Part shown: piece by piece, positions 12,427-24,714 of the stretch
Numbering within the stretch: position 1 is the first letter of the stretch
How the letters are laid out: each line of letters begins with the position of its first letter
Assembly (NCBI RefSeq): GCF_000003195.3
Contig: NC_012878.2
Location: forward strand, 20,126,641-20,190,640
Direction: 5' to 3'
Origin: Sorghum bicolor
Taxonomy: Eukaryota > Streptophyta > Magnoliopsida > Poales > Poaceae
Length of the DNA: 64,000 nucleotides
Translations under genes and position numbers: made by a program
Notes under the pieces: model-generated
Database searches by the model: none
Seen by the model: only the letters and a program-made list of their open reading frames with translations
What the model was told of the DNA's origin: nothing

Positions 12427-13280
12427 CTGTAGAAAGGCCACATTTGAGTAAGGGAGATTAATTACAAGGTAAGGTAAATAGATATATTTTCGGACTGTAA
12501 TACTTAAGTAGTGCATAAGGAATGTATGAATGATTCATGCTGCATGCACGTTCCACACATCCTTTCCATTCCTAAAAGAAAATTCTAACGGTATAGTCGG
12601 TGGCATACATACGTACACTCTTTATACGCAACTATACGATCTACACGTTTCGTTGTTAGTGTACCTGTAGAAAATTCATTTCAGCCCAGGCCACAATAGT
12701 ATATGTGCAGAAAAGTAAATCCAATCATGAACAATCATGCTAGGTACTCCGACATATATTCCCAAACATATATCGCAGCACACTACCCATTTTGGATACA
12801 CCCACATATACATCAAATATGTATACATGGCTGCACCTACTACCCACAATTAAGTACCTTCATATATACATGTGTAAACATGTAAATATTCCAGTAACCA
12901 CAGCTAACACTCTCCTAGACCGACGGTTGGACGGTCATGCTCTCACAGCTCACACTTACCGTAGCGTAGAGGCATATAGATCCATACATTACCAATCAAG
13001 CAAGTGGCATCCATACAATTTCACGCCGTTTGGACGACGAAAGAAAACAAACAAGCTTACCATGGCGTAGAGGTATGTGATCCATTCATTACCACTTAAG
13101 TAAGCGGTATCCATATAATTACACGCCATATGGACGACGAAAGGAAAAACCCCCATGTTAGTAATATTAAGCCACCTAGAAGTCCTTATATGGGCATAAA
13201 GGGTATGACCACTGGCATGGTATAAGTTATCAAAACATTTTGTTTTTAAATACATCTATGATGGTTAAATGCTTAATCTT
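12427..13280 (-). other. Leader of element A between primer site and extra ORF
   Basis: About 850 bp of AT-rich untranslated leader. It contains a near-duplicate pair on the plus strand (about 12960-13050 and 13065-13150, both with the wording catttaccacttaag-like and gacgacgaaag), suggesting a local duplication of about 100 bp. No gene is seen. Confidence 0.55.
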
Positions 13281-13292
13281 GCTCTGGTGCCA
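13281..13292 (-). other. Primer binding site of element A
   Basis: On the minus strand TGGCACCAGAGC lies two bases from the LTR end. The initiator-Met site used by chromoviruses is TGGTATCAGAGC, so two bases differ. Position and partial match support the call. Confidence 0.65.
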
Positions 13293-13294
13293 GC

Positions 13295-16200
13295 TGTAAC
13301 AGAACCGTCCAATTTATAAGAATTCAAGTGAATTAGCGACCACGGAGGCAGTCAAGCCAATGGACTTGAACCCATATAAACCCGGTAGTCTGACGAAATC
13401 TCAAAAGACCTCGATTCAACCAACATACAACCAAGATCGTACATGATCAAGCATCACCATCACAGATTACAACATTCATCATAGAAGATAGTTTTACATC
13501 ACATCAGAGTTTAAAGTGGTTATTACAAACCATAGCAGTAGCGGAAACAATGTAGTTTTGAAACAACACCAACTCAGTTTATAATACATGCCAGTTCCAT
13601 GGTCAAGTCCCAACAAAAGTACAACTGAAGATAAAGGAGGTGATCATGCCCATGATCTATTCATCATCCGCAGCCGGGTGATGACATTTAGCACAGTAGC
13701 CGTGGTTAACGACATCATCTGCAACAGGGGTAAATAAAACCCTGAGTACGAGAATGTACTCAGCTAGACTTACCCGTCATAAATCAAAATAAAGTGACAC
13801 CAAGGAGTATGCAAGGCTGATCTTTGTGGACTGGTTTGACTCACTTTTTGCATAAAAGCCTTTGTTCTAAGTAACTCATTTATCATATTTCAGCAGCAAG
13901 TTCATTACTTAGCAACTATCCACTAGATTAGCACCTGTTCTAAGCATACACTTGTGTAATTAAGCATTACAATAATAACCATATCCAGATTTTCACATAG
14001 CTATCATCATTCTCATCATAACCATTAAGTTTATTTAGTGAATTCTACGTTGCCGCTGCCCAAGTCAAGTTCTCACTATCCGGGAGAGACGGCGATTCGA
14101 ATCGATTCCTATCCAGCTGGAGGGGTATTCCTAACACTCACCCAAGCATACTTCATGACGGCAGCTCGGATCACCTTTAGCACAACTCCGGACCAAGTCG
14201 CGGGTCCGTCTAGCGCCGCACCCCCAGGGACCGCCAATCTGCCAGGGCAGGACTCTAACCTGACACCTGGGCTTACGCCATTGACTCCCCGCACATCCTT
14301 ACTACCAACCGGGGTGCGCACTCATACAGAACGGGGTATCCGGCCTGAGTTGCACTCGTAGGCTTCGCGGTCGGAACGACTTATCCGGCCAACAAAGTGA
14401 TAGGCATGCGTTCAACATGACACGGGGACGTACAGCGATTCGGTCCTTAAACGACACAGACGGGGATAGATTCACACCCAAGACCTCCATGCCTTGTTGC
14501 TGCACTAACATCATCCCGCCCAGTCTCAAGTTCATTGTTAATACATGGTTATTTCCACGATAGCAAATATAGCCAACCGTGATCATCATCCACCTAACTC
14601 TCGCAGGTGACAGGAAATCACCCGGCTTCTACCGAGCTAAGCATGGCTAAGCATTGATTCGATCCTGGACCTACTTTGGTGAGGTATGAGGTGGACAAGG
14701 TAGTCATTATGCAGCAAGGGTGTCATATCAACGCCTACCACTTAATGCAACAATATATAACCATAGTCAATTGATAGCTGAACACGAATAATAAAATAGT
14801 AGGAGGCTTATAATGCTCCGGGGCTTGCCTTCGACGTAAGTAGAGGGACGGTGGTCAGGGCACTCCGGCAAGTCCTCCTCCTCCTCAGCTCCTTGAGGTA
14901 GCTCCCCTTGCTGTCCTTCTGGCTCCGGCAGCTCGAACTCCAACACTGTCACGCCCTTGGGTACACCTATGGATGCATGACAAGGAGATGAATATAGAGA
15001 ATGCACATATGATGCATGATGTCATGATGAAGAGCCAAAGGGACATAAACAAGGTATACATGAGCATAACTCCTAAGATTAAGTGAATCATAGAATAACA
15101 AGTAAATGCATACTTCTTCTCTGGTAGGGAGACTAACTAGACTAGTTAAACAAATCCTAGCTACTCCTACTCAGTCACTGGTTTAGTATACAGACCAACC
15201 GGTCACAAGTTTCAGCTATAACTTAAGCATCAGCTGGCCAAACCAAGTAAGTAAATACTTTCTGGAAAGCTTAACAAATTGTCTACAATTCACTTTTAGA
15301 CATCCTAGCCAGATTCCCAACCGAAATATGTTAAAACCTACAAAGTTGGCTGGCTGCTCTGGAAAATCCAGAGAGCAAGCACTATGCAACAGCTACTTGC
15401 AACATGCTTAACTTTCAAACTACTCAACCAAATGTCATGAAATTTGGACACGAAGTAGATCAGTAAGTTAGCTACAAGTTTGTTGTAGACAAGTTTCCAA
15501 GAAAACATCATCTTCAAATAGTTCTTAAGCATTTGTTATCAGCTGTATAGAAATGTTCTAGGAAAGGCATAAATAGCAAAAATAATATTTTGCACATATT
15601 GAGAATGTATCAAAAGGACAATCCAATTGCACCAGTAGGTAGAACATATCTAAGAAACACCAGAAAATATCATGGCAAGGTCTAAACTCATTTCTATCAT
15701 CACCTTTTCCATTTATTTAATTATTAAGGTGATTTAATGAACATGCATTCCAATTCTTCCAAAAATCCTAAGAAAATTACAGCAAGCCACTTATGCTAAT
15801 ATAAGATCACTGTAAAATTTTCAGGACACTTGCACATACATATTGTGAGGTATAAAAATAACAAGCTAGTATAGGCATGCAAGGCATAAATGTGAAACCT
15901 CATCAAAAAGTGTCAAACAACAGATTTCAGATTTTTTCTAGCTTTGTCTACACATAAGTACAACATTCAGCAAGTTTTATCAAAAAAAGGAGCTATAACT
16001 TATTTATTAAAAATATCACAAGAAACTCCTATTTAAGCAAGAATTATTTTTAACTCCTCAACCAGGCTTCCAAAAATCATGATAAATTTATCAGAGCCTA
16101 GTCATAACATAAGTAACAACACCATAAATTTGCATGGCCAGCAGATCAATAGATTTCAAGATATAATTACCCTCTAAAAATCCAAGGTTAAAATATATCT

Positions 16201-17805
16201 ATTTATTTCTGCAAAAATATGGCATGTTTCATATTTTTATTAAAAACTAGACTCCTAATGGAACCTAGCAAAATTGGAATTACTTCATTTGGATCTCTAA
16301 AACTCCAGATATGGATTTTACAAAAACAGCATTGGCTCTACGAAACCGTGAACCAGAGGGGTGAGAGAGGAGAGGCTGACAACTGGGGCCTGCGCGTCAG
16401 TGAGACAGCGACAGGGAAGAAGCTCGCCGCCGGCAAAGCTCAACGACGATGAGGTCTCCACCGGATCCAAGGGCATCTTCATGTTCCTCTCATCAAGGCG
16501 ACTCTGTTGACCTACTTTACCCGCGCTCTACTGGACCGTAAGGTGCTCGCCGTCAGGAATGGCGGAGCGGCGGCGCTGCGCGGCGGTACGCCGGCGGATC
16601 CAGGCAATGGCGACGCGGTAGAGCTTCACGCCGAGCATCAGTGAACCAAGGGGAAGCGATAGGAACAAGAATGAAGGAAAATGGTGGAGCAGAGAAGCCT
16701 GGCCACGTTGCCGGTGAGCTCGGGCGGAACTCCGGCGAGGGAGAACTGCTTGGAGCTCAGCAATGCCGCCTTACCCGTGCTCGACAGTGGCCAAGGAGGT
16801 GATGCCGAGGTAGGGGACGTCGAGGCAGAGCTCTGGGCAGGTTGGCTTGGCCGGAGACGCGGTGGAATGGCCGGAGAAGCTCGCCGAAACGCGGCGGAGC
16901 TCCCTGAGGCGACGGCGGAGCGAAATGGGAGGCGTTGAGCGAGTGGAGGGCGCGTCTGAGGCATCCACTCGGTGCGTGGCGTCTTGTGGACGACGTCGGG
17001 GCTGACAGATGGGGTCGCCGTCGACGTACGGTCGACAGGTGGCCGGACACGTGGCGGCGGACGGTTTCTGTCCAAACTGAATCGGGCGATTCAGTCGCCG
17101 TGGCCAGTGACTGAATCCCGAAGTTCGTCGACGTTTAACTCTCAGCTCACTCGGTGGTTTTGGCTGGGATTTGATCCTCTGGATAGAGCTACATGAGTTC
17201 TACAAGTTTGATTACAAGATCAAAGCCTAACTCGGTCTGGATTTCAAACTACAAGGCTCCCAACAACCCTATGTCGAAACTGTGTGACTTAACACTTAGC
17301 CAAATTTGGCTAACTGTGAAACCAGCCGTGATTTTTTGCTTGTGAGTGAATTTTGGATGTGTTCAAAGCTCTTTCATAAAAAGTCATGAACATAACTTTT
17401 GTAGATTATGAAATTCTCTACAACTTTGTTTCAGGTGTCAAAGACATGCAAGGTCTCTAACATTACTTTCATAAAACATCTTTGAAAAGAGGTCTAGGGG
17501 GGTCAAAAAGGTCATTCTAGGGTTAACCATGACATAGGGGTGTTTTTGGACAAAACCTTCAACATGAACTTGGTTCAAAATGATGTTCTAAACATGATTA
17601 AAGTAATTTGGAAGAGAATGTACAATTGTTTGCATTGGCTACCCCTTATAGTCACTCAATTCAAGTCACACAAGCAAATTTAATCACATGGTGCATGTAG
17701 TAGATGGCACGTGATCATGGCATGATGCTCATGAATGATCACAATGATGCTTATGTTGATGCAATGCTCATGGTTAACATGCAAGCTAACACTAGGAGTG
17801 TTACA
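13295..17805 (-). repeat. 5' LTR of element A (4.5 kb, Tekay type)
   Basis: On the minus strand it starts TGTAACACTCCTAGTG at 17805 and ends with TGTTACA at 13295. Both ends match the LTR of element D. Shared internal wording with D and fragment J includes the segment around GTACTCAGGGTT and a GATTCGAATCGATTC palindrome near 14090-14106. A GC-rich island of about 0.8 kb (roughly 16360-17150) lies 0.65-1.45 kb from the LTR start, where D also has one. Open frames in the island are a composition effect with no recognisable domain. No gene is called in this stretch. Confidence 0.88.
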
Positions 17806-17807
17806 AG

Positions 17808-20181
17808 ATGCTAGTACGGTTGGCAAAGCACTCTTTCTTTTGTTTCCTTGACGGTTATTCGGGTTATCATCAAATCCTGATCCATCCCAATGATCAGAGT
17901 AAGACGACATTCACATGCCCTTACGGGACATATGCATATAGGCGCATGTCTTTTGGCCTATGCAATGCTCCCACTTCCTTCCAAAGGTGCATGATGTCCA
18001 TCTTCTCAGACATGATTGAAGAAATCATAGAAGTCTTCATGGATGACTTTTCTGTCTATGGGAAGACTTTTGACGACTGTCTTGAGAACCTGGACCGCGT
18101 CTTACAAAGATGCCAAGAGAAGCACTTGATCCTGAACTGGGAGAAATGTCAGTTCATGGTTCGGGAGGGGATAGTGCTAGGACATAGAGTGTCCGAGCGT
18201 GGGATAGAGGTGGATGGAGCTAAAATAGAGGTCATAAAACAGCTCCCACCTCCCACAAACGTTAGAGGCGTACGCAGTTTTCTTGGTCAAGCAGGTTTTT
18301 ATAGGAGGTTTATACACAATTTTTCACAAATCGCTAGACCTTTAACAAACCTGTTAGCTAAAGATGCACCCTTTAACTTTGACGATAAGTGCTTAGATGC
18401 TTTTTACTACCTCAAGAAAGCACTTATCTCTGCGCCAATCATACAACGCCCTGATGGGTCACTTCCTTTTGAGATAATATGTGATGCTAGTGATTATGCT
18501 GTAGGTGCTGTCTTAGGATAGACCAAAAATAAAAAGCATCATGCTATCTCTTATGCTAGCAAAACACTGACTGACCCACAGCTAAACTATGCAATAACAG
18601 AAAAGGAGCTTTTAGCTGTAGTGTTTGCTATAGACAAGTTTAGATCTTACTTAGTAGGGGCAAAGGTGATCGTTTACACCGATCACGCTACACTAAAATA
18701 CCTGCTCACTAAGAAAGATGCTAAACCAAGGCTAATAAGATGGATCCTGCTACTCCAAGAATTTGACTTAGAAATAAAAGATAAAAAGGGAGTAGAGAAC
18801 TCAGTCGCAGACCACTTCTCTAGAATGCAGATTGAGGATAAACATGATCGACCAATTAACGACTATCTTCGGGACGACAGACTCCTCAAGGTGTCAGCCG
18901 CCTACCCATGGTATGCAAACATCGTCAACTACATGGTTTCTGGTTATGTGCCACTAGGTGTAGATAAGAAGAAGTTGATCAAGGAGAGCAAAGTGCACCT
19001 TTGGGACGACCCTTGCCTCTATAGGGTCTACCAGGATGGTGTGCTAAGAAGATGTGTCCCTATGGAAGAAGCCGTCAAATCAATGAGAAGTGCCATAGAG
19101 CTGAATATGGAGGCCATTATGGTACATTCAGGACCCATGCCAAAATTTGCCAAAGTGGATTCTATTGGCCTACCATGTACCAAGACACTCAAGACTTCAT
19201 CAAGAGGTGTGAGAGGTGTCAGCAACATGGGAATATCAATACCCGTGATGCCATGCCTCTTACAAACAACCTTCAAGTGGAGTTGTTTGATGTCTAGGGA
19301 ATAGACTACATGGGTCCATTCTCGCCATGTCAAGGTTATGAGTACATCTTGGTGGCAGTGGACAACGTGTCCAAATGGGATGAAGCACTGCCTTGCAGAG
19401 CAACTCACTCAAAACATGCCAAAAAGATGTTCTAGGAGATCATCTTCCCAAGATTTGGCACCCCAAGGTTGGTTATTAGTGATGGTGGCAGCCACTTCAT
19501 TGACAGGAGCTTCCGTGAATTCCTAATGGAAGTGGGATAAGGCACAATGTGGGTACACCTTCTCATCCCCAAACAAGCAGACAAGCAGAAACCTCAAATA
19601 AACAAATCAAGAACATTCTGCAAAAGACTGTCAAGGAAATGGGGACAGGATGGGTGAACAAACTCCATGATGCACTTTGGGCATATAGGACCGCATACAA
19701 GACCCCCATTGGTATGTCACCATACCAGCTTGTATACGAAAATACATGCCACTTACCAGTTGAGCTCGAGCATAGGGCACATTATTGGGCCATAGAAAGA
19801 TGGAATATGGACCTACCCTCAGCCGGCCTCAATCAAAAGCTTCAAATCTCCAAATTGGAAGAATGGAGAGAGAAAGCTTATCACATTGCTAGAATCTACA
19901 AGGAAAGAACCAAGAAATGGCATGATAAGTGAATCAAGCAAAAAGAGTTCCATCCTGGGAATAAGGTTCTTTTGTTCAACTCTAGGGTCAAACTTTTTGG
20001 CCATGGGAAGCCGAGAAGCAAGTGGGAGGGCAAGTACCTAGTGATCGACGCCACGACACATGGAGCCGTAACGCTTCAGGACAATGATGGCAAAGTCTTT
20101 AAGGTAACTAGTCATCGCCTCAAGCTCTTTTATGAACATGAACCTTTAGAAAAAGAAGTAGACATGATAGGATTGTTCTAA
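17808..20181 (+). pseudogene. pol: pol (RT-RNase H-integrase) of element B, broken and 5'-truncated
   Basis: RT begins in mid-domain at RLAKHSFFCFLDGYSG, just after the LTR of A. The catalytic FMDD is present near 18040, and RNase H has CDASDYAVGAVLG. A TAG at 18519-18521 follows that motif, and the frame stays open to about 19060. A frameshift near 19050-19090 then moves the integrase to another frame ([15 protein letters not shown]). Further damage includes TAG at about 19297, TAG at 19434 and another shift near 19540. The integrase core keeps GIDYMG, ISDGGSHF and RQAETS, and the C-terminal domain ends at the TAA at 20179-20181. Wording is very close to Athila-1, but the LTR differs, so B is a separate subfamily. 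Confidence 0.88.
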
Positions 20182-20780
20182 ACCCCATGAACTAAAATCT
20201 ATATGTCATTTTATTTCATTCTTGTTTGCTTGATAACTAGATAGATTGTAGACTTAGCACATTTAGGGGTCAAGCCACTCAACAACATAAAACTCTTGGG
20301 TGGCCCGAGAGACACACCTGGTCGAGCCAGACTCCCACTAAGGGGGTCGATCGATCGAGGTAGGTTTCGATCCATAGGACACCGCACCTATCACGAATAA
20401 GGGAGGCTGGGGCACAAACCCTGGCCGAGCCAGGCCCCAAAGAGGGGGTCGACCGACCGACACATAGTGCAACTGGGCACCTTGTCACGTTTAGAACAGA
20501 GTGTGGAAGGTCACAACGAAATCCAAATTTCAAAATTTTGAAATTGGTCGGTCGACCGATCCCACTTTGGTGGGATCCAAACAATCCTGGATCCCTCTCA
20601 TCCCTCCTGATTATCCCTCCGACGCTCTAGGCTGATTTCGAATTCGCACAGCCAGGAGCGTCCTTCTAAGCCTACAAGTAGCTCCCCCCTCTTCTTCTTC
20701 TTCCTCCCATTGCCTCCCACCTCAAACCAAGAGCCATTCTGCACTCTTGAACACCTCACCATCACCACCAACACCTTGCC
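20182..20780 (+). other. Spacer between pol and post-pol ORF in element B
   Basis: Non-coding. It contains several copies of a short palindromic motif built on GGTCGACCGACC (near 20340-20360, 20450-20462 and 20543-20560), embedded in similar context. No gene is seen. Confidence 0.6.
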
Positions 20781-21605
20781 ATGGCCCCTCCATCAAAAAA
20801 TTACTAGATCATCCACCGCCCTAACTCACCGATGCCTGCCCTCTCCCTCATGGAGGAATTGGAGCAGCTCCTGGTGGTGGATGTCATCAAGGTAGAGCCT
20901 CTAGCCATGGTGCCACCCACCGGAGGGCCATCGGGGGAAAACACCCGGTCGGTCGACCATGTCTTTGGGTCGACAGACCCGGAGCGTGGTCGCCCGAGGA
21001 CCCCCTAGTGTTTCTCCAAGTCAGGATCCTCGTCGCGTTCTCTCACCCCAAGGAGAACGCTCGAGAAATCTCCGACAAGGGCTTCCACGCCAAAGCGGCC
21101 TACCACAGGCCAATTGGCATTGAAGGGAAAGTTTCCAGCGGCACCAACAAGGCCCCCATCACCATCTCCTCCAACACTACGGGCAGCTCGGTGTTCACGC
21201 CTTCCTACACCTCGGCCTCACCGCCATTTTGCAAGATTATGAGCGCGGGGCCCGGGATGGGGAAGAAACTTATCCCATCCCTAGACACCGAAGAAACTTA
21301 TCCCATCCCTGGACGACTCCACCAACGGCTCTGTTCGCCATTGGCTGTCTCCACCTCCCATCAGGGGCCCTCCTGGCCAATTCGAGGGGGAGCAGGAGAA
21401 GAGCGACGTGGAGAAGCTCCTCCACGTCACGGGTGTCCTGCGCAAGAAGGACACGGCCCTCATGGAGACCGTGTCAGAGCTAAAGATGGCCTACCGAGAT
21501 TTGGAAGACGAGTTCAACCATCTTTGTGTTAGCAATAATGCAAAGATCAAGAGGATCACTAAGGCGATCAACAGAGAGGATCTACTAGAGATCCCCTCTC
21601 CCTAG
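20781..21605 (+). pseudogene. Post-pol accessory ORF of element B, decayed (coiled-coil end)
   Basis: The likely start is the ATG at 20781, and the frame ends with TAG at 21603-21605. In between there are stops and at least two frame changes. Readable parts include a segment around SPKENAREISDKGFHAKAAY in a second frame and a C-terminal helix-rich segment (EKLLHVTGVLRKKDTALMET) in the starting frame. As in Athila-1, this ORF lies a few hundred bases after pol, begins with a Pro-rich part and ends in a charged coiled coil. Sequence similarity to the Athila-1 ORF is not obvious by eye, so homology is inferred from position and layout. Function unknown. Confidence 0.45.
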
Positions 21606-23289
21606 TTTACTTTAGTTATACTATTAGGCACTTAGTCTGGATTATTCCATTTTGATTTCTTTTGTTCTATTTCCCTTTTGATTTTCTCTTTCTCAAATGT
21701 AAAAGTGCCTTACAATATTTGAATTCTTGATTATCAATAAAAAGTTTAATTTGAATAAAATAAAACTTTAATTTCTACTGGTGTGTTGCCACCATCAAAA
21801 CATGTGCACGTGACGTCTCTTCATGTTGTTTAAATTCAGAACGCAGAAAACCTCGAGTGTGGGGGATCGGCCGATCCACCCAATGTCATCACTGGACGAA
21901 ACGAACCATGCCCTTTGGTTAGGAGCACACAGCCGAGTTAACATGCCAAATATCGACCCAAAAGTTCGGTCGGTCAACCTTAGGTTTTGCACCATCTGAA
22001 AAATGGACGTCACAACAACACTCCACGCATCGAGGGGAACACAAGGCCACCCTAGGCACACTAGGGTAGGGTTGGTCGACCCCACCTGGTGGCCCTGGGC
22101 CCACCAACCAGCATCAAAATGATGACCCGCATCTTCCTGTCTGGTTTGCACCCTTTACTCCCTCTCTTCCTTACTTTTCTCCTCCTCTATTCTAAATGTT
22201 TAAAATGAAATTTAATTCACATGACTAACTTGAGTCTTGGCATTTAATGATCCATATGTGACACATAGTTCATTCTAGCATATGTTTATTGGAATGCATT
22301 TTGACTAAGTTGTTGATGAAAGTGATATAGTTCTAATCTCATGAATCACACCAATCCTGTTCAAGGTACTTGGAATTTTATTTTTTTTAAATATCATAAA
22401 ACCATAGTTTTATTCACTCCTCATTAGCAATGAAATAACTACCAGAGCCAAAATACATATGTCTGAAACAACCCTTGTGTGCAACTTGCATATGTATTGA
22501 GTTTGGTCAATCATGTAGATCATAGTGAGAGTTTTGTCATAGTCTTAAGATCAAGATCGCACACACCACATTTCTTGCCATTCCTACACTGGGAGCACGC
22601 AACACACCCCATTCCATCCTACAAAATATAGATGCTGCATATGCTCAATAATGTAGAATCTCTCTCTAAGAGTTAATTATAGATGAGACACAAAAGCAGA
22701 GGCTATAAAAAAAGTTATCGTATCAGAAGGAACAATATCAAGTCCTTAGCCTTTCAAAAAAAATGCTAGCCTTGTCTCATAGAAACAAAGAAATAGAGAG
22801 AACATAGTCAATAAAGGAGCTATCTAGTCATCATATCACACACACTTGCACATCTTGATCTTGAACTATGACACTCCTATCCTTATATCCTTGCTTTGAA
22901 TTTACAATAAATGCAATGCTTGATATGCTACCATGTTTTTCCCTACCAAGCTCCACATAAGCCTAATAGATGTAGGATGTAGCAAGAAGGGCTGACAGTT
23001 ATGCCTTGGTAAGGTTGCTTTACAAACTGAGGGATTTGAGAGAGTGATAAATGAGGAGTTAGAATAAACTATGTGCTTTCTTTTGAACTATCATGAAAAC
23101 TCTAAATACCAAGAATAGAAGTTTGGGTGCTGATTTTGTCTTAGGATTGTTCCTCTTATCAACTTCTCAATGAAATCTGCTAGACACTTACCACATAACC
23201 CATTTCCATGAGCTATGACCTGAATGTGACTATATGCACCATGATCTTTAACTTGTATCTAACCTTCACTCGAGGATGAGTAAAGACTC
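21606..23289 (+). other. 3' untranslated region of element B
   Basis: About 1.7 kb of mostly AT-rich sequence without a convincing ORF. More GGTCG-type palindrome copies occur near 21866-21876, 21970 and 22070-22085. Otherwise nothing recognisable. Confidence 0.6.
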
Positions 23290-23304
23290 AAGTGTGGGGG
23301 ATCT
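23290..23304 (+). other. Polypurine tract of element B
   Basis: AAGTGTGGGGGATCT ends directly at the TGTTGACAG of the LTR. It is similar to the Athila-1 tract, so the LTR that follows is the downstream LTR of B. Confidence 0.78.
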
Positions 23305-24649
23305 TGTTGACAGTATATTCACTATGATTTTTGACCAGTGAAACCGTCAACAATGTTTAAGTTTTGGGGATAACACCGAGCAACTAAGTAGTGACATAGG
23401 TACAATTCACTTGGTTCCACATGTACATGTCATTATTTGGATGCAAGTGCAAACAACCACTAATCAAGCCTGATCAAGCTCAAATGAAGCAAAGATGATC
23501 AAGAACCAAAACCACCACATATCATCGAAAGATTGAAGATGACAACTGGGGACAACATGTGGAGCAAGGTAGTGGCCCAACCCCCCAAAGTGTAGATCGA
23601 CCGACCTACATTTGGTGGGCCCCCACATGGCCCACACTCCCATCAACCTCAACACCTTCTATTAGCTTGGTGGGGCCCACATGGAAGCAATAGGTCGGTC
23701 GACCGACCTGTAATGTCGGCCCACCTTAAGTCAGTTCACTCCCATTGACATCCCCATGATGAACATGTGATGGAAATCCCCAACCATTGATTGTATAGCG
23801 GTTCCAAGGTCGGTTTGATCCAATGGTGGAGAAGAGGGAGCATGAAGATCGCGAACGTGGCGCTGGAGTAGCCCCTACTCCATCTCCCCTATAAATACCC
23901 CTTAGAGAGCCTAGTTAAGCATGAAGTATCTTAGGAACAGCTACTCTTAGCTAAGTATGAGAATAGAGGGAAGAGAGTGAGGAGTTCTCCGAGGAGGAGT
24001 CCCAGCTTGTCGGGAGTCTTCTTCCACGAGCGCCTCAGTGGATGCTTGTCTTCTAGCAAGTCTTCCTTCTAGTTGCCTTTCATCTGAGTACTTCCAGTAT
24101 TTACTTTCTGTCTTAGTTTATTTTAAGTATACAACCGGCCTACTGGCACATTGCTTTGCCTTGTGTGAATTGCTCAAAACCTTAGCTAGGTCTAAAGTAG
24201 TAGATTAGTGTAGACGTGGTGTCTAGACTAAGTCTGCCCTTGTGAACTTCTTGTCACACCTGAAGAACGCCAGCAGCGAAGCGTGATAGGCCTCTGCTGG
24301 ACATTAGGAGTTCTCTTCAGTGTGTTGTTAGGCAAGTTGCAAATAATAGCTGGCCTGCATGGTAGCTTCCTAGGGAAGTGTTTCGCCACACCCTTTTCAC
24401 CTATCGGCCACGGTAGGAAGGGAGTTAACTCTCAGTATACTTAGGATAGCTTAGCCAGAAGCCAAATACGAGAAATACCTCTCCACCCAATCTTAAGCCC
24501 TTTGATCATCATCTGATGACTCAATTGGTCTAGTTAATCGACTTCTCGTTCCCCATGGAAAATACAATACATAGAATACTCCTGGTGAAGTGCTGCATTG
24601 ACCACCGTCCACTCGCAGTAAAACCTTTTGCCACTTCTGGTGTCACACA
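23305..24649 (+). repeat. LTR of element B (about 1345 bp)
   Basis: It starts TGTTGACAGTATATTC and ends GTGTCACACA, directly before AGCATTTCTAG. A TATAAATA box lies at 23890-23897. It shares wording and layout with the split LTR of element C, including palindromic GGTCGGTCGACCGACC at about 23690-23708 and the GATCCAATGG-type segment before the TATA box. No coding content. Confidence 0.85.
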
Positions 24650-24714
24650 AGCATTTCTAGTGCTGTGCCAGGGACCGGCAATCCTAGGTAGTGACGCTAA
24701 GAAGAGTCAATAGT
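24650..24714 (+). other. Athila primer-site remnant directly after the LTR of B
   Basis: AGCATTTC followed by TAGTGCTGTGCCAGGGA (24658-24674) aligns with the tRNA-Asp primer site of Athila-1, though with several changes. About 40 bp of leader-like sequence follows before fragment J. A primer site belongs after a 5' LTR, so this LTR carries signals of both kinds. Confidence 0.6.

Larger units (their letters stand above)
1..17805 (-). mobile_element. Element A: Tekay-type chromovirus, 5' portion, interrupted by Athila-1
   Basis: This is a minus-strand Ty3/gypsy element. Reading right to left it has a 5' LTR (13295-17805), a primer site, a long leader with an extra ORF, then gag, protease and the start of RT, which runs off the left edge of the window. 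Athila-1 (2086-11421) splits the leader just upstream of gag. LTR termini are TGTAACA and TGTTACA. The bases after the 5' LTR (17806-17810, agatg) should be one target-site duplication; its partner lies outside the window. The Tekay assignment rests on the gag, protease and RT wording shared with element D, which has a C-terminal chromodomain. Confidence 0.85.
17806..24714 (+). mobile_element. Element B: Athila-lineage retrotransposon, 3' portion
   Basis: A plus-strand Athila element cut inside RT by insertion of A, so its 5' LTR, gag and protease lie outside the window. It keeps the rest of pol, a post-pol ORF, about 1.7 kb of 3' untranslated sequence, a polypurine tract and an LTR. A primer-site-like sequence follows the LTR, which is unexpected for a 3' LTR. 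Confidence 0.88.

Noticed and set aside
16638..17196. Pro/Ser/Ala-rich ORFs in LTR A
   Set aside because: Same GC-island effect; they lie within an LTR and lack conserved motifs.
20781..21605. Envelope-like gene in element B
   Set aside because: No signal peptide or transmembrane stretch in any frame; the readable C-terminal part is a charged helix.
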